A stretch of 58,865 bases of DNA from Methyloceanibacter superfactus (GCF_001723305.1 NZ_LPWF01000038.1:1-58865); one strand, 5' to 3'. Shown: positions 9,627 to 19,277, counted from the first letter of the stretch. Notes: a model not told the origin generated them from the sequence alone. A program made the numbers and translations.

Positions 9627-11042
9627 CTACTCCGCGGCGGCGGACGCAGGCCCCGATAGCCAGTGATCGAGATCAGCCAGCGCGCGGTTGGCCATGGCGC
9701 GCTTCCGCTCGAACGCCTTACCGCTCCGCGGAGTCTTCGGACCTTTGGGGTCGCGCGGCTGCCGCGGTACGGAGATCGGCGGGAACAGCCCGAAATTGAC
9801 GTTCATGGGCTGGAAGCTTCGTGCGGCGCCTTCGCCGTCGGCGCTTAAATGCCCGCCGGTGATATGGGCCAGCAATGCGCCGAGCGCCGTGGTTGGCGGT
9901 GGGGGCATGGACTTTGTCCCGCGCGCCTCGGCGGCGGCGAACCGACCAGTAATCAGTCCGATGGCGGCGGATTCCACATAGCCTTCGACGCCGGTGATCT
10001 GCCCGGCGAAGCGCAAGCGCGGATCGGCCTTGAGACGGAGGCTGTCGTCCAGCAGCTTCGGGCTGTTGAGGAAGGTGTTGCGGTGAAGGCCGCCGAGACG
10101 GGCGAATTCAGCCGCAGCGAGCCCGGGGATCATGTGGAACACGCGCACCTGCTCGCCGTGGCGGAGCTTGGTCTGGAAGCCTACCATGTTCCACAATGTG
10201 CCGAGCGCATTGTCCTGGCGCAGCTGCACCACCGCATAGGGTTTCTCCTCGGGCCGGTGCGGATCCGTCAGCCCGACCGGCTTCATCGGACCGTAGCGCA
10301 GGGTCTCTCGGCCCCGTTCCGCCATCACCTCGATGGGCAGGCAGCCCTCGAAATACGGCGTCTTCTCGAAGTCCTTGAATGCGGTCTTCTCGGCGGTGAG
10401 CAGCGCGTCGATAAAGGCCCCGTATTGCGCCTTGTCGAGCGGGCAGTTGATGTAGTCGGCGCCGCTGCCGCTTGGGCCCACCTTGTCGTAGCGCGACTGG
10501 CGCCAGCAGATGTCCATGTCGATGGAGTCCAGATGGACGATGGGCGCGATGGCGTCGAAGAAGGCGAGCTCCGTCTCGCCGGTGAGCGACTGGATGGCTT
10601 CCGCCAACGCCGGCGAGGTGAGGGGACCTGTCGCCACGATGACGCTCCGCCACTCGGCGGGTGGCAGGCCGGCAATCTCGCCCCGGCTGATCTCGATCAG
10701 AGGATGGGCGGTCAGCGCCTCCGTGACGGCCGCGGCGAAGCCCTCGCGGTCGACCGCCAAGGCACCTCCGGCGGGCAGCTTGTGCTGATCGGCGGACGCC
10801 ATGATCAGCGAGCCGGCCCGGCGCATCTCCTCATGCAGGAGCCCGACCGCATTGGTTTCCCATTCGTCGGAGCGAAAGGAGTTCGAGCAGACGAGCTCGG
10901 CGAGCGCGTCGGTTTGATGGGCCTCGGTGCCGCGGACGGGCCGCATCTCGTGCAAGGACACGGCAACGCCGCTGTTCGCCAGCTGCCAAGCCGCCTCGCT
11001 GCCGGCCAGCCCGCCGCCGATCACATGTACCCTGTCCGCCAT
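9627..11042 (-). CDS. trmFO: TrmFO, folate-dependent tRNA (uracil-54-C5)-methyltransferase
   Basis: Flavoenzyme that makes ribothymidine at position 54 of tRNA, using methylenetetrahydrofolate and FADH2. The N-terminus ([20 protein letters not shown]) is a Rossmann FAD-binding motif. An upstream ATG at 11072 would add ten residues. Family signatures are [40 protein letters not shown], and [20 protein letters not shown] near the C-terminus. The 471-residue length is normal. It is convergent with the preceding NDUFAF6-like gene, with stops about 25 bp apart. Confidence 0.95.
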   Translation of the reverse strand: MADRVHVIGGGLAGSEAAWQLANSGVAVSLHEMRPVRGTEAHQTDALAELVCSNSFRSDEWETNAVGLLHEEMRRAGSLIMASADQHKLPAGGALAVDREGFAAAVTEALTAHPLIEISRGEIAGLPPAEWRSVIVATGPLTSPALAEAIQSLTGETELAFFDAIAPIVHLDSIDMDICWRQSRYDKVGPSGSGADYINCPLDKAQYGAFIDALLTAEKTAFKDFEKTPYFEGCLPIEVMAERGRETLRYGPMKPVGLTDPHRPEEKPYAVVQLRQDNALGTLWNMVGFQTKLRHGEQVRVFHMIPGLAAAEFARLGGLHRNTFLNSPKLLDDSLRLKADPRLRFAGQITGVEGYVESAAIGLITGRFAAAEARGTKSMPPPPTTALGALLAHITGGHLSADGEGAARSFQPMNVNFGLFPPISVPRQPRDPKGPKTPRSGKAFERKRAMANRALADLDHWLSGPASAAAE

Positions 11043-11323
11043 AACCGTTTCAGAACCGCCTTTATCCACCATGGCCGTACCTAGGCCCGCATGGCCGGAA
11101 GTTTCAAGCGGAACAACCCCTTGTCCGCAGCCGAGACCGGGTGGGTCAACGTCTATTTGTTGGGCAAAAGACTAAACTTTGTTCAGTAGAGGACCGCTTT
11201 GGGTTATAGTTCTGCGGGAAGCCGAGTCGATCTGGCAACAAACCGGCTTCCTTCCAGTGAGCCGGTGGATTGCCGGCGATGGCGGCATCCGCCCGCTCTC
11301 TTTTTCACAAAAAGGGGGGTGAA

Positions 11324-11858
11324 ATGTCCGCGAATACAGCACTTGCAATCAGCGTTGGTGTGCTTGGCGCCATAGCCACGTGGCTCTTCTTGGGGCCGCT
11401 TGGCGGAGCGTTGGCGATTTGGGCTGCCTTTATCGCCTGGGGATGCTTCTTCCACTGCGGTGGCAGCGAGTCGGGCCTGCAATCGGCCATTCTCGGCAAT
11501 ATCGCCGGCGCATTATCGCCGGTATCACGCTCTGGGTGGCGACCCAGACAGGCGTCGGTGACAGCCTCGGCCTGCCCATCTGGGCCGGGATCTGTGTCGG
11601 CGTCGGCGTCGCCTGATGGTGCTGCTCGCGAATATCCCGATCTTCTCCGCCATCCCGGCCCAGGTCTACGGTTTTGCCTCCGTGGTGGCCCTGACCCTGC
11701 TCGGCAATGGGGCGGGGAATCTGGCGTCGGCCTCCATGGCCAACCCGGTGGTCGTCATTATCCTGTCGATGATCGTCGGCGCCATCTTCGGCTGGGTATC
11801 CGAGAAGGTTGCCGGCCTCCTGGCGGGTTCCGGGCACGGCGCCCACGCCAAGGCCTAG
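11324..11858 (+). CDS. DUF1097 (YcdZ-like) inner-membrane protein (two frameshifts)
   Basis: Hydrophobic protein of about 178 residues with around five predicted membrane helices, matching the DUF1097/YcdZ family of unknown transport-like role. The ATG at 11324 follows a strong AAGGGGGGTGAA site. The protein is spread over three frames: MSANTALAISVGVLGAIA, then IIAGITLWVATQTGVGDS after a lost base near 11505, then MVLLANIPIFSAIPAQVYGF after another near 11612. Joined together they give one continuous family-like sequence. A strong terminator lies 64 bp downstream. Confidence 0.75.
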
Positions 11859-11921
11859 ATTTCGCAAATACGGCTATTCGGCCTCGGGGTCCCTAGGCCC
11901 GGGGCTTGCATAGCCGACTAG

Positions 11922-11960
11922 ACGGCGTGACCTGGCAACGGGTCACGCCGTTTATTCTTT
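11922..11960 (+). terminator. intrinsic terminator after the DUF1097 gene
   Basis: Perfect 11-bp inverted repeat ACGGCGTGACC / GGTCACGCCGT (11922-11932 and 11941-11951) with an 8-nt loop, followed by TTATTCTTT. It is well placed to end the DUF1097 transcript. Confidence 0.85.
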
Positions 11961-12076
11961 CGGGTGAACCTCAAGGCAACCCTGTTTGCGGGTGCTGCTT
12001 GCGCGTGCCTGGGGACATCGGCAAGGTGCGGCCTTCCTCATTGTCCCGAACCCTTGCGGAGGACGTTAGAAAGCCC

Positions 12077-12887
12077 ATGCCCTCCGTCGACGTTGTATGG
12101 ACAGGCCACTGCCGCGACCCGAAAATCCGGTATCGGCTGCTCGGTCATCTGCACCGCCTCGCCAGCTTGAGCGACACTTATCTTCGCCAAGGCGAGCCGC
12201 CCTTCGTGCTGAGCCTTGTCGGCGAAAAATACACCGCTCCGCCCCGCGCCAATATCGAGACCATCGACCATGACGTCGCCGGCCGGATCCTGGTCTCGAG
12301 CTGGATCGGTCCCCACCCGGAGACGCTCATCACGCGGGCACACGAGGCGGGGCTCACCGTGATCGAGCCCGAAGGTGAGGGCCCGCAGCTCATCGCCTTG
12401 GACCGGGTCCGTCTGCGCGGTCTCGATTTCAAGCTGTTCGATCCGGAAGGGCTCTATCCCGGCGCCGACCGCATGAGCTTCGTGTTCCTCGAATGCCCGG
12501 AATATCATTTCCTCGACGGCCGCCTCGTGGAGATCACCGCCGGCGATAGCAAGGGCAAGGGGAAAAGCCGGCGGTGCGGACGCGCTGCGTGCCGGCAATG
12601 TCTTTCTGACCAGCCCGAGCATCCACCTCCGTGCCTATCTGGAAGATTGGACCGACTGCCTGTTCTCTTGGATCAGGTTCTTCCTGGTCGGCGACTTCTG
12701 GTGGCAACGCCGCGAGGAGCTGCAAGGCTACAGCGACTATCGCGGCGTGTTCGAACAGCTGCAAACCGAGCGCGGCAGCGTCACCGCCGAGGAGGCCACG
12801 TTCGACGCGGTGCTGTCGACCTTCTCGCACCACGCCGAACACAGGATCGAAGAGATCCAAAGCGTCGCCAAGGCGGAGACCCGGTAG
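12077..12887 (+). CDS. hypothetical protein (frameshifted)
   Basis: I do not recognise this family. The start MPSVDVVWTGHCRDPKIRYR reads clearly to about 12550. After a shift near 12555-12585 (GGGGAAAAGCC, one base gained or two lost) a coding-like frame continues with DALRAGNVFLTSPSIHLRAY to a TAG at 12885-12887. The second half is rich in Trp and acidic residues (LFSWIRFFLVGDFWWQRREE). The total is about 270 residues, with no signal peptide and no clear membrane span. The following gene is convergent. Confidence 0.6.
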
Positions 12888-12895
12888 GGCCGCGC

Positions 12896-13180
12896 TTAAC
12901 CTTCGGTTGGCTTGCCGAACGCTTTGCGCAGCTCGTCCTTGGCCTGCTCCAACCGCGCACGATCTTCTTCCGGCAAATTCTTGCCGGCCCGGTTGATATA
13001 GAACACGAGCATGGACATCGCCGACCGGAACGGATCGGCCTTGCGCCGCGTGCTCGCTTCCGCCGAGCGCTTCAGCGACGCGGCGATTTCCTTGGGGTCT
13101 TTAAGCGTAAACACGCCCTTTTTGAGGTCGAGCGCGTGGGAGTGTTCCGTGACGTCCTGGGACCAGCGCTTAGCGGCCAT
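12896..13180 (-). CDS. DUF3175 family protein
   Basis: Basic 94-residue protein starting MAAKRWSQDVTEHSHALDLK. The sequence matches the DUF3175 pattern: KRWSQ-V-T, then GVFTLKDPKEIAASLKRSAE, then DPFRSAMSMLVFYINRAGKN. The function is unknown, and the proteins are small, cytosolic and often found with stress genes. The gene lies 23 bp downstream of the ion-channel gene on the same strand and may share its transcript. Confidence 0.85.
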   Translation of the reverse strand: MAAKRWSQDVTEHSHALDLKKGVFTLKDPKEIAASLKRSAEASTRRKADPFRSAMSMLVFYINRAGKNLPEEDRARLEQAKDELRKAFGKPTEG

Positions 13181-13203
13181 TCGAGAGTCTCCTAACACCT
13201 GCG

Positions 13204-14070
13204 CTAGAACCGGCCCTCGTCGGGAATGTTGAGCCGCGTGCCGCAGGCCTTGCAATGCACCGCGTCGATCTCGTGACGCTGGAGGCCGCAGGACGGGCAG
13301 GCGAAGCGCACCTTGTGCGGACGCAACAGTGTTTGCAGCAGCCGCAAGAATAGGGTCACGCCGAAGATCATGATGATCACGGCGATGAGCCGGCCGAGCT
13401 CGCCCTTGAGGGTGATGTCGCCGAAGCCCGTCGTGGTGAGCGCCGTTACGGTGAAATAGAGCGCATCCACATAGTTGGCGATGTCCGGATTGCGCCAGTG
13501 CTGGGTCTCGTAGACGACGCCCGTCATGATGAACAGAAACACGCCGAGATTGATGACGGCGGTGATGGTCTCCTCGTTGCGGCGGAAGAAGCTGCTGTCG
13601 GCCCGGAGCCGCGCCACCAGTTGGTAGGTGTGCAATAGCCGCAACGTGCGCAGGATGCGCAGGAAGCCGAGACCTTCGCCGACGATCGGCGCGAGGAAGG
13701 AGAAGATCGCCACCATGTCGGCCCAGGTGGCGGGATGAGCGAACTCGCGAACCGGGTGCGGGCTCACCCAAATGCGGGCGCAGAAGTCGGCGAGGATGAC
13801 GATGCCGAAAATCATGTCGAGCCATTCGATCCAAGGCTCGCGTGGGATGAAGGACGTGCCGACGATGAACAATATGGTCAGGATGTCGAAGGCCAGCAGC
13901 GCGAAACGGAATCGATGCGCACTGACGCTGCTGCCGTGATAGAGCCGCCGCACTTGCTCGCGATAGGATCGCGCCTGGGCTTCCGTCTCGTCCGGCTCAT
14001 TCGTCTCGTTCGACGAGGGGGCCGGCGGCTTCTTTGCCGCGCCGGCAGTCTTGGTCTTCGTGGCGTTCAT
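13204..14070 (-). CDS. voltage-sensor potassium channel with C-terminal zinc ribbon
   Basis: Inner-membrane ion channel of 288 residues. A charged N-terminal tail is followed by S1 (FALLAFDILTILFIVGTSF), S2 (IFGIVILADFCARIWV), S3 (WADMVAIFSFLAPIV) and an S4-like helix with Arg every third residue (FLRILRTLRLL). S5, the pore loop with selectivity filter TTTGFGD, and S6 complete the voltage-gated K+ channel plan. The last 30 residues carry CPSCG and CKACG pairs, forming a predicted zinc ribbon in the cytosol. This tail could sense metal or redox state or help assembly, which is inference. It is divergent from the GST gene. Confidence 0.85.
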   Translation of the reverse strand: MNATKTKTAGAAKKPPAPSSNETNEPDETEAQARSYREQVRRLYHGSSVSAHRFRFALLAFDILTILFIVGTSFIPREPWIEWLDMIFGIVILADFCARIWVSPHPVREFAHPATWADMVAIFSFLAPIVGEGLGFLRILRTLRLLHTYQLVARLRADSSFFRRNEETITAVINLGVFLFIMTGVVYETQHWRNPDIANYVDALYFTVTALTTTGFGDITLKGELGRLIAVIIMIFGVTLFLRLLQTLLRPHKVRFACPSCGLQRHEIDAVHCKACGTRLNIPDEGRF

Positions 14071-14120
14071 ATGGCTTCCGCGCTTGCCTAATATCCTGTG
14101 CCGAATCGAGGAGAACTGAA

Positions 14121-14737
14121 ATGACCGAGCTCACTCTCTACCACGCCGCGCCCTCACGATCGTCCATCGTGCGCTGGATGCTGGAGGAGCTGGGCGAACC
14201 CTACGATATTCACCTCCTGGACTTGACCAAAGGTGAGCAATTCGCCTCTGACTATCTTGCCGTCAACCCAATGGGCAAGGTGCCGGCCTGAAGCACGGCG
14301 ACGCGATTGTCGCCGAGGCGGCCGCGATCTGCACCTATCTCGCCGATGAATTTCCACAAGCGAAGCTCAGCATTCCGATCGGCGACAAGCGGCGCGGCCA
14401 ATATCTGAAATGGCTGTTTTTCGGGCCGAGCTGTATCGAGCCCGCCATGGTCGATCGCGCCATGCCACGCAGCGAGCAGCCGCGCCGCGGCACGCTCGGC
14501 TATGGCGATTTCGATACGGTCATGGAGGTGACGGCGAAGGCGGTGGAGCCGGGGCCATACCTCATGGGCGAGCAGTTCACGGCGGCCGACGTGGTCGTGG
14601 GCTCGACGCTCCGCTGGGGCCTGATGTTCAAGCTGTTGCCCGAACGCCCCGAGTTCATGCGCTATGTGGGACGGCTGCAAGAGCGGCCGGCGCTCCAGCG
14701 CGCCGTCGCGGCGGACGAGGATCTTATGACGCCCTAA
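14121..14737 (+). CDS. glutathione S-transferase family protein (one frameshift)
   Basis: Cytosolic GST of about 205 residues. The thioredoxin-like N-terminal domain begins MTELTLYHAAPSRSSIVRWM after a GAGGAG site, with the active-site region at PSRSS. At 14290 GCCTGAAGC creates a stop where GCCCTGAAGC (ALKHGDAIVAEAAAICTYLA) is expected, so one C is probably missing. The second half continues to the all-helical C-terminal domain (YLMGEQFTAADVVVGSTLRW). The specific substrate is unknown. Its stop overlaps the convergent gene by 4 bp. Confidence 0.83.
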
Positions 14738-15156
14738 GTCTTGCCGAGCAGCCGCAATATCAGGGCCGTGCCGAACCCCCAGGCGCCGTTGACCGACAGG
14801 CCGATCAGGAAGCGGGGTCCCATGGCCTGCATGGGCTCGCCTTTGAGGGGCGGCACCACGAAGAAGGCGACGGCCGTCAAGGCCACGGCCCCGACCACGA
14901 TCCAGGCGATCCAATAGCTCGCGCCGGTCAGATGCGCGAGCACCGGCGTGAGCACGAGACCCCACAGTCCGCCCCAAAAGGCCTTGGAGAGCACGGAGGG
15001 TAGGCCGAATGGCGGGATCGGATCGAGCGGCCAGGCGGGACGGGCCGGCGGGATGATGCCGACACGGTTGAACACCCACCATAGGCCTTGATGGAAGATC
15101 AGGGTGGCGATGAAGCCGGCCACAAAGCCGAGGAGCAACAGTTTCGCTGACGGCAT
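14734..15156 (-). CDS. four-helix hypothetical membrane protein
   Basis: 140-residue protein beginning MPSAKLLLLGFVAGFIATLI after AGGGGGAAACCGCC. Four hydrophobic segments are visible, separated by short loops (GIIPPARPAWPLDPIPPFGL is the longest). The sequence resembles conserved uncharacterised membrane proteins of Hyphomicrobiales. No catalytic motif is seen. Confidence 0.75.
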   Translation of the reverse strand: MPSAKLLLLGFVAGFIATLIFHQGLWWVFNRVGIIPPARPAWPLDPIPPFGLPSVLSKAFWGGLWGLVLTPVLAHLTGASYWIAWIVVGAVALTAVAFFVVPPLKGEPMQAMGPRFLIGLSVNGAWGFGTALILRLLGKT

Positions 15157-15225
15157 GGCGGTTTCCCCCTGTTCACCGCATGATGCGCCTTCCTGTTTCA
15201 AGTGCAAGATGGGAGGCGATAGGCG

Positions 15226-15714
15226 GTGAAGGAGGCCGAAGGGCTGAAGGTCATCTCTGGCGGCCAGACCGGCGTCGACCGGGCGGCGCTCGATGCCGCC
15301 ATCGAGGCCGGCATTCCCTATGCGGGCTGGTGTCCGAAGGGCGGCTGGGCCGAGGATTGTCCTGACCCGCCCGGCCTTCTCGCGCTTTACGCCGCCTTGC
15401 GCGAGACACCGGAGTCCGCGCCCGAGCGGCGCACGGCGTGGAACGTCCGCGACAGCGACGCGCTCATGGTCGTGACGGACCGCGCCGGCCTTGCTGTGTC
15501 CAAAGGCACCGCGCTGGCGGTGAGCTGCGCCGAGGACCAGGGCAAGCCATATGTGGTCGTCGACATCGACGCTCCCAACGCGCTGACAAAAGCCCGCGCT
15601 TGGCTAAAGGCGAGGGGAGGCGGCGCGCTCTCCATCGCCGGTCCGCGCGAGAGCGAGGCGCCTGGCATCGGTGCCAAGGCGAAACTGTTCCTCGCCGCAC
15701 TCCTCGAGGACTAA
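15226..15714 (+). CDS. putative molybdenum-carrier / circularly permuted YpsA SLOG protein
   Basis: 162-residue cytosolic protein with a Rossmann-like SLOG fold. The N-terminal signature VISGGQTGVDRAALDAAIEA, followed by GWCPKGGWAED, is diagnostic of the family annotated as putative molybdenum carrier (cpYpsA). RDSDALMVVTD and SKGTALAVSCAEDQGKPYVV complete the nucleotide-binding core. The natural ligand is not settled. The GTG start at 15226 follows GGGAGGCGAT. It is convergent with the doxD-like gene, and the stops overlap. Confidence 0.85.
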   Translation: MKEAEGLKVISGGQTGVDRAALDAAIEAGIPYAGWCPKGGWAEDCPDPPGLLALYAALRETPESAPERRTAWNVRDSDALMVVTDRAGLAVSKGTALAVSCAEDQGKPYVVVDIDAPNALTKARAWLKARGGGALSIAGPRESEAPGIGAKAKLFLAALLED

Positions 15715-16784
15715 GGGACGACCTTCGCTTTCCAAGTCGTTCCGTCGATCGCTTCCAAGATGAGCTCATGCGGCGCGCCTTCGGCGGTCGCTCCCTCCGG
15801 CGGCGGCAGGGTGATCGTTGCGCGCGCGCCGGTCTGCCCGCTGAAGCCGACCCTCTCGGTCTTGAAGTGCGAGGCCCAGACATAGGGGTAGACGTTGCGG
15901 ATGGCGGTCGTGGGAAGGGCGGCCAGCACGGCGCCATCCCATGCGGCCACCGTCGTGCCCGAGGCATCGACCAGCCGCGCGGCGATGACGTAAGCGGCGC
16001 CCGTATCCGGTCCCGCATCCACATAAGCATCGAATGTGACGGCGCCGTCGGCCGCGACGGCCGCTTTCGACAGGGCAATGTCGTGGCTGTGGAAGCTGAC
16101 CCGCGCGTGCTGCGGCGAAACCACTGCGCCGAAAAGCAGATGATAGCTGCCGACGGTGAACACCACCGCCACCGCGGCCAGGACCAGGGCGGCCGTCCTG
16201 ACGCTCCCCACGGGCAGCGGGCCGCTGAACACCCAAGCCGTCCAGCCGTTGCGCTCGGCCCAGCCGCTGCGGCCGATCAGATTGTCGAGCGACCAAGTGC
16301 CGCCGCCGGCAAGAAACACCGCGCTGCTCATCGCCAGGCCGGACACGGCCATGGTCCACTCATCGAGACAGGTGGAGCCCATCCAGCCGAAGATGAGCAT
16401 CAGGGAGACATTGAGGCCGATGCTGACGAGCGCGGCGAGGCGCGTCGCCAAGCCGAGGATCAGTCCGAGGCCGACGGCAAGTTCGGCGAGAGTCCAGATC
16501 CACACCGAGGCGATGATCAAGTCGGGATATTGCAGCGTCCATTCGAGCGGGCTTTGAATCCACAACGTCCCGGGCAGGGCGTGGGTGAGCTTGTTGGCGA
16601 CGAACTTGGCCGACTCGAAGTCGAGCTTCACGGCGACGTCGGCGCCATTGACCTCGTGGAAATTGTAGATCAGCCGCCGGGTGGCGCCGCCCCAGAAGAT
16701 GAACCCTTGGACGAAGCGCGTACCGAGCAGCACGAGCGCCAGCAGCGAGAAGCAGGAGGCCGGCGAAAATGCCGTCCGTTCCAT
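15711..16784 (-). CDS. doxD: DoxD-DoxA fusion (thiosulfate:quinone oxidoreductase-like) membrane protein
   Basis: 357-residue protein. The N-terminal ~190 residues form a four-helix DoxD/DoxX-type membrane domain (GTRFVQGFIFWGGATRRLIY, then WIWTLAELAVGLGLILGLAT) with the characteristic GSTCLDEWTMAVSG. After a further membrane helix, a DoxA-like periplasmic beta domain follows (FDAYVDAGPDTGAAYVIAAR, YPYVWASHFK). In Acidianus the two parts are separate subunits of thiosulfate:quinone oxidoreductase. Fused forms occur in bacteria. Oxidation of a reduced sulfur compound is plausible but unproven. The next gene on this strand is a cysteine hydrolase. Confidence 0.8.
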   Translation of the reverse strand: MERTAFSPASCFSLLALVLLGTRFVQGFIFWGGATRRLIYNFHEVNGADVAVKLDFESAKFVANKLTHALPGTLWIQSPLEWTLQYPDLIIASVWIWTLAELAVGLGLILGLATRLAALVSIGLNVSLMLIFGWMGSTCLDEWTMAVSGLAMSSAVFLAGGGTWSLDNLIGRSGWAERNGWTAWVFSGPLPVGSVRTAALVLAAVAVVFTVGSYHLLFGAVVSPQHARVSFHSHDIALSKAAVAADGAVTFDAYVDAGPDTGAAYVIAARLVDASGTTVAAWDGAVLAALPTTAIRNVYPYVWASHFKTERVGFSGQTGARATITLPPPEGATAEGAPHELILEAIDGTTWKAKVVP

Positions 16785-16828
16785 CGGGGTCGCGTCAGCA
16801 TGGTGATCTCCAGAGGGGATTGTCGGTG

Positions 16829-17426
16829 TCAGTTCGGAACGTCGGCCGCGCGCGGCACCACCACGGCGAACATGTCGCCCAGCGCCGACAGGCTGGCATT
16901 GTGCAATTGCGCCGCCGGCATTTCCGCACCGGTCGCCGGGTTGGGAATGGCGCGCGTCGCCGTCGCTCCGGCGACCACCGTGTTGGCGTAGCGTGATTGA
17001 ACGAGGCGCGCGCGGTCGAGTTCACGCACATATGCGTCATGAAGCCGACATAGACGACGTTCTTCACGCCAAGGGACTTCAGCGCGGCGTCGAGCTCGGT
17101 CTTCTCGAAAGCGGACGGATAGGTCTTCACGATCACGGTCTCACCCTCGATGGGCGCCACCGCATCGGCGATTTGGCCGATGGGTGCGGAGATGTCGTAG
17201 GGTGTGCCGGCGCCAGCGCATGCATGATGTGGATCACCGGCCGCCCGGCGTCGCGGAATCGCTTGAGCAAGCTCGCTGCCTCCTGCAGCGCCGGCTCGAC
17301 ATTCTCCAACTGCATGACGCCCTCGCGATAGGTCTGCTGGCAGTCGATCAGCACCAGCGCGCTGTCCGAGATGGGCGCCGGGTTCGGGTCCATGCCCGTG
17401 AGCGTGCGAAGGGTTGGGTTGGCCAT
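16829..17426 (-). CDS. isochorismatase-like cysteine hydrolase (two frameshifts)
   Basis: Cytosolic alpha/beta hydrolase of the isochorismatase/nicotinamidase family, about 199 residues once repaired. The start MANPTLRTLTGMDPNPAP follows GGAGGA. The catalytic Asp is in ALVLIDCQQTY and the nucleophilic Cys in VGFMTHMCVNSTARASF. The frame is broken near 17205 (between HALAPA and the TPYDIS stretch) and near 16995 (after SFNH, before YANTVVAGATATRA). Both are consistent with loss of one base. The substrate is unknown. Confidence 0.8.
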
Positions 17427-17541
17427 TTGTGTCCTCCTCATTTGACTCGATTTTTTTGATTTTAGCCCAATCGCGCCGGCGACGGCTTCATGGCAACATA
17501 GCCTTGTCTGTGAGCTTTCGGCAGGACAAATGGAGGAGGCC

Positions 17542-18027
17542 ATGACTCATCCCACACCTGCGACACGTCGCACGTCACGGAGGATACTCTACGCCGCCAC
17601 GTTCGGGCTCTTGATCCTATCGGCACTGGTGCCGTCGGGACCGGTGCTCGCCTGGGGCGGCTGGGTCGAAGGTGAGGAGACCGACGCTTGCGACAATGGC
17701 GATGGGGCCTTCGACGAGGCCGCCTTCGTCATCGCCACCGAGCCGCTAGCCGGACAGCGGGTCCAAAGCGGTTTCACGGTCAAGGGGTGCTCACGCAGCT
17801 TCGAGGGCAGCGTGCAGTGGAAACTCATTGCCCGGGACGGTGCGCAACTGGCGAGCGGCAATACCCAAGGCGGTGGCGTTGACGGACCGGGCGCGTTTTC
17901 CTTCACCGTGCCGTACAGCGTGGATGCGCGGCAGATCGGCCATCTCGAAGTGTTCGAGGAGGATGTCTCGGACGGCGAGGGCTTTCCTCCCGGACGCACG
18001 GTCGTGCCGCTCGTGCTAAAGCCGTAA
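17542..18027 (+). CDS. secreted Gmad2 immunoglobulin-like domain protein
   Basis: 161-residue exported protein. The N-terminus has a basic stretch and hydrophobic core (LYAATFGLLILSALVPSGPV) ending near VLAWGG, consistent with a signal peptide. The C-terminal ~95 residues match the Gmad2 pattern (EPLAGQRVQSGFTVKGCSRS, then FSFTVPYSVDARQIGHLEVF), a beta-sandwich first noted in sporulation proteins but widespread. The ATG at 17542 is preferred over 17530 because GGAGGAGG precedes it. The role in the envelope is unknown. Confidence 0.8.
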   Translation: MTHPTPATRRTSRRILYAATFGLLILSALVPSGPVLAWGGWVEGEETDACDNGDGAFDEAAFVIATEPLAGQRVQSGFTVKGCSRSFEGSVQWKLIARDGAQLASGNTQGGGVDGPGAFSFTVPYSVDARQIGHLEVFEEDVSDGEGFPPGRTVVPLVLKP

Positions 18028-18164
18028 CGTCGGACGTCACGGTTCGTGTCCGGCCTTGACGAGATGGTGAGTCTGGGGCCCTCGGCGCGTGCGCCGAACC
18101 CTTGCCGCCTGGATGGGTTTCTACCGAGAGCCCAATCGCAACCCAGCCCTTGAGGAGCCTCGAG

Positions 18165-18881
18165 ATGAAACCGGTTCTCATCGTTCAGAACGACGCCAAG
18201 GAAGGCGCCGGACAACTCTCCACCCTGATCGCCGAACGGGGGCTGGGGCAGGAGACGGTGTTCGGCTACGACACAGACTATGACACGCTCAAGCCCGGCG
18301 ACTATAGCGGGCTGGTCGTGCTCGGCGGGGCGCAGAGCGCTTACGAGACGGATGAGTATCCCTATCTCCAGCGGGAGATCGCGCTCTGTCAGGACTTCAT
18401 GGCGGCGAAAAAGCCGATCGCCGGCTTCTGTCTCGGCGCGCAGATCCTGGCGCGCGCCCTTGGCGGTGAAGTCGCCCCTGGCGCCGAGAAGGAGATCGGC
18501 TGGTACGACCTCGTGTTGAGCGAGGCGGCGGCTGACGATGCGATCCTCGAGGACCATCCCAAGACGCTGCTCGCCTATCACTTCCACGGCGACCGCATCG
18601 AGAACGTGCCGGGCGCGGTCAATCTGGCCTCGTCTGAGCTCACCTCGTGCCAGCTGTTTCGCTATGGCGACAACGTCTACGGCTTCCAGTACCACGCCGA
18701 GGTGGACGCGCCCCTGGTCGATGTCATGTGCCGCAACAATGCCGACTACATGGCCTCCAACGGCTTCGACGCGGAGGCCGTGATCGCCGAAAGCCGCACG
18801 GCGTTGCCCGCCTTTGCACAAGCCTGCAAAGGCGTGCTCCGCCGCTGGCTGGATCTCGTTACCGGCCGGGAGGTAAAATAG
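18165..18881 (+). CDS. class I glutamine amidotransferase-like protein
   Basis: 238-residue cytosolic protein of the GATase1 family that resembles stand-alone GMP-synthase-like amidotransferases. The nucleophile elbow is GFCLGAQILARAL (Cys about residue 88), and the His-Glu pair is in FQYHAEVD. The glycine-rich LVVLGGAQSAYE loop is present. No synthetase domain is attached or encoded nearby, so the acceptor substrate is unknown. The start at 18165 follows TTGAGGAGCC. Confidence 0.85.
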   Translation: MKPVLIVQNDAKEGAGQLSTLIAERGLGQETVFGYDTDYDTLKPGDYSGLVVLGGAQSAYETDEYPYLQREIALCQDFMAAKKPIAGFCLGAQILARALGGEVAPGAEKEIGWYDLVLSEAAADDAILEDHPKTLLAYHFHGDRIENVPGAVNLASSELTSCQLFRYGDNVYGFQYHAEVDAPLVDVMCRNNADYMASNGFDAEAVIAESRTALPAFAQACKGVLRRWLDLVTGREVK

Positions 18882-18916
18882 CGTTCGCGCGGCCTAGCGG
18901 AGGGTTTTGCGCGCGA

Positions 18917-19138
18917 TCAGCGGGGGCAGACCATCTTCCAGCGGCCAAAGACACCCTGTTTCCAAAAGCAGTTGGGCCGAACCGGCGGACCCCAAGCTTC
19001 TGCAAAGTCGGGCTCATCGACATCCCAACTGACCCAAACGCAGCGCTCCTCGCCGCAGAGCCACTCCGCTTTGGCAGGCGACCCTAAGAACAGAAGCGCG
19101 GTCGCGAGCGCTGAAGCCACCAATAGTGTTCTGATCAT
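18917..19138 (-). CDS. small secreted Trp/Cys-containing protein
   Basis: 73-residue protein with an evident signal peptide (TLLVASALATALLFLG, cleavage likely after PAKA). The roughly 49-residue mature part has four Cys and six Trp (EWLCGEERCVWVSWDVDEPD, then NCFWKQGVFGRWKMVC). GGGGGGAG precedes the ATG. I do not recognise the family. It is probably periplasmic with disulfides. Confidence 0.7.
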   Translation of the reverse strand: MIRTLLVASALATALLFLGSPAKAEWLCGEERCVWVSWDVDEPDFAEAWGPPVRPNCFWKQGVFGRWKMVCPR

Positions 19139-19277
19139 GCTTGAACTCCCCCCACTAGAACGCTGTTACGGAGGCCCGATCTAATCGGGGCGCGGAGCGA
19201 GAGTCCACCGCAAACGACCCGCGAGGCCAGCCGAGACTCATGCTAGAGTGAGCACGGAGATAACGGAGGGGGAAACA

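Noticed and set aside
11906..12076. In-frame upstream extension of the 12.1-kb hypothetical protein
   Set aside because: It would begin inside the terminator hairpin and has no ribosome-binding site. ATG 12077 is a better start.
18028..18164. Possible regulatory element before the glutamine amidotransferase gene
   Set aside because: Short GC-rich inverted pieces only, and no recognisable promoter or riboswitch pattern.
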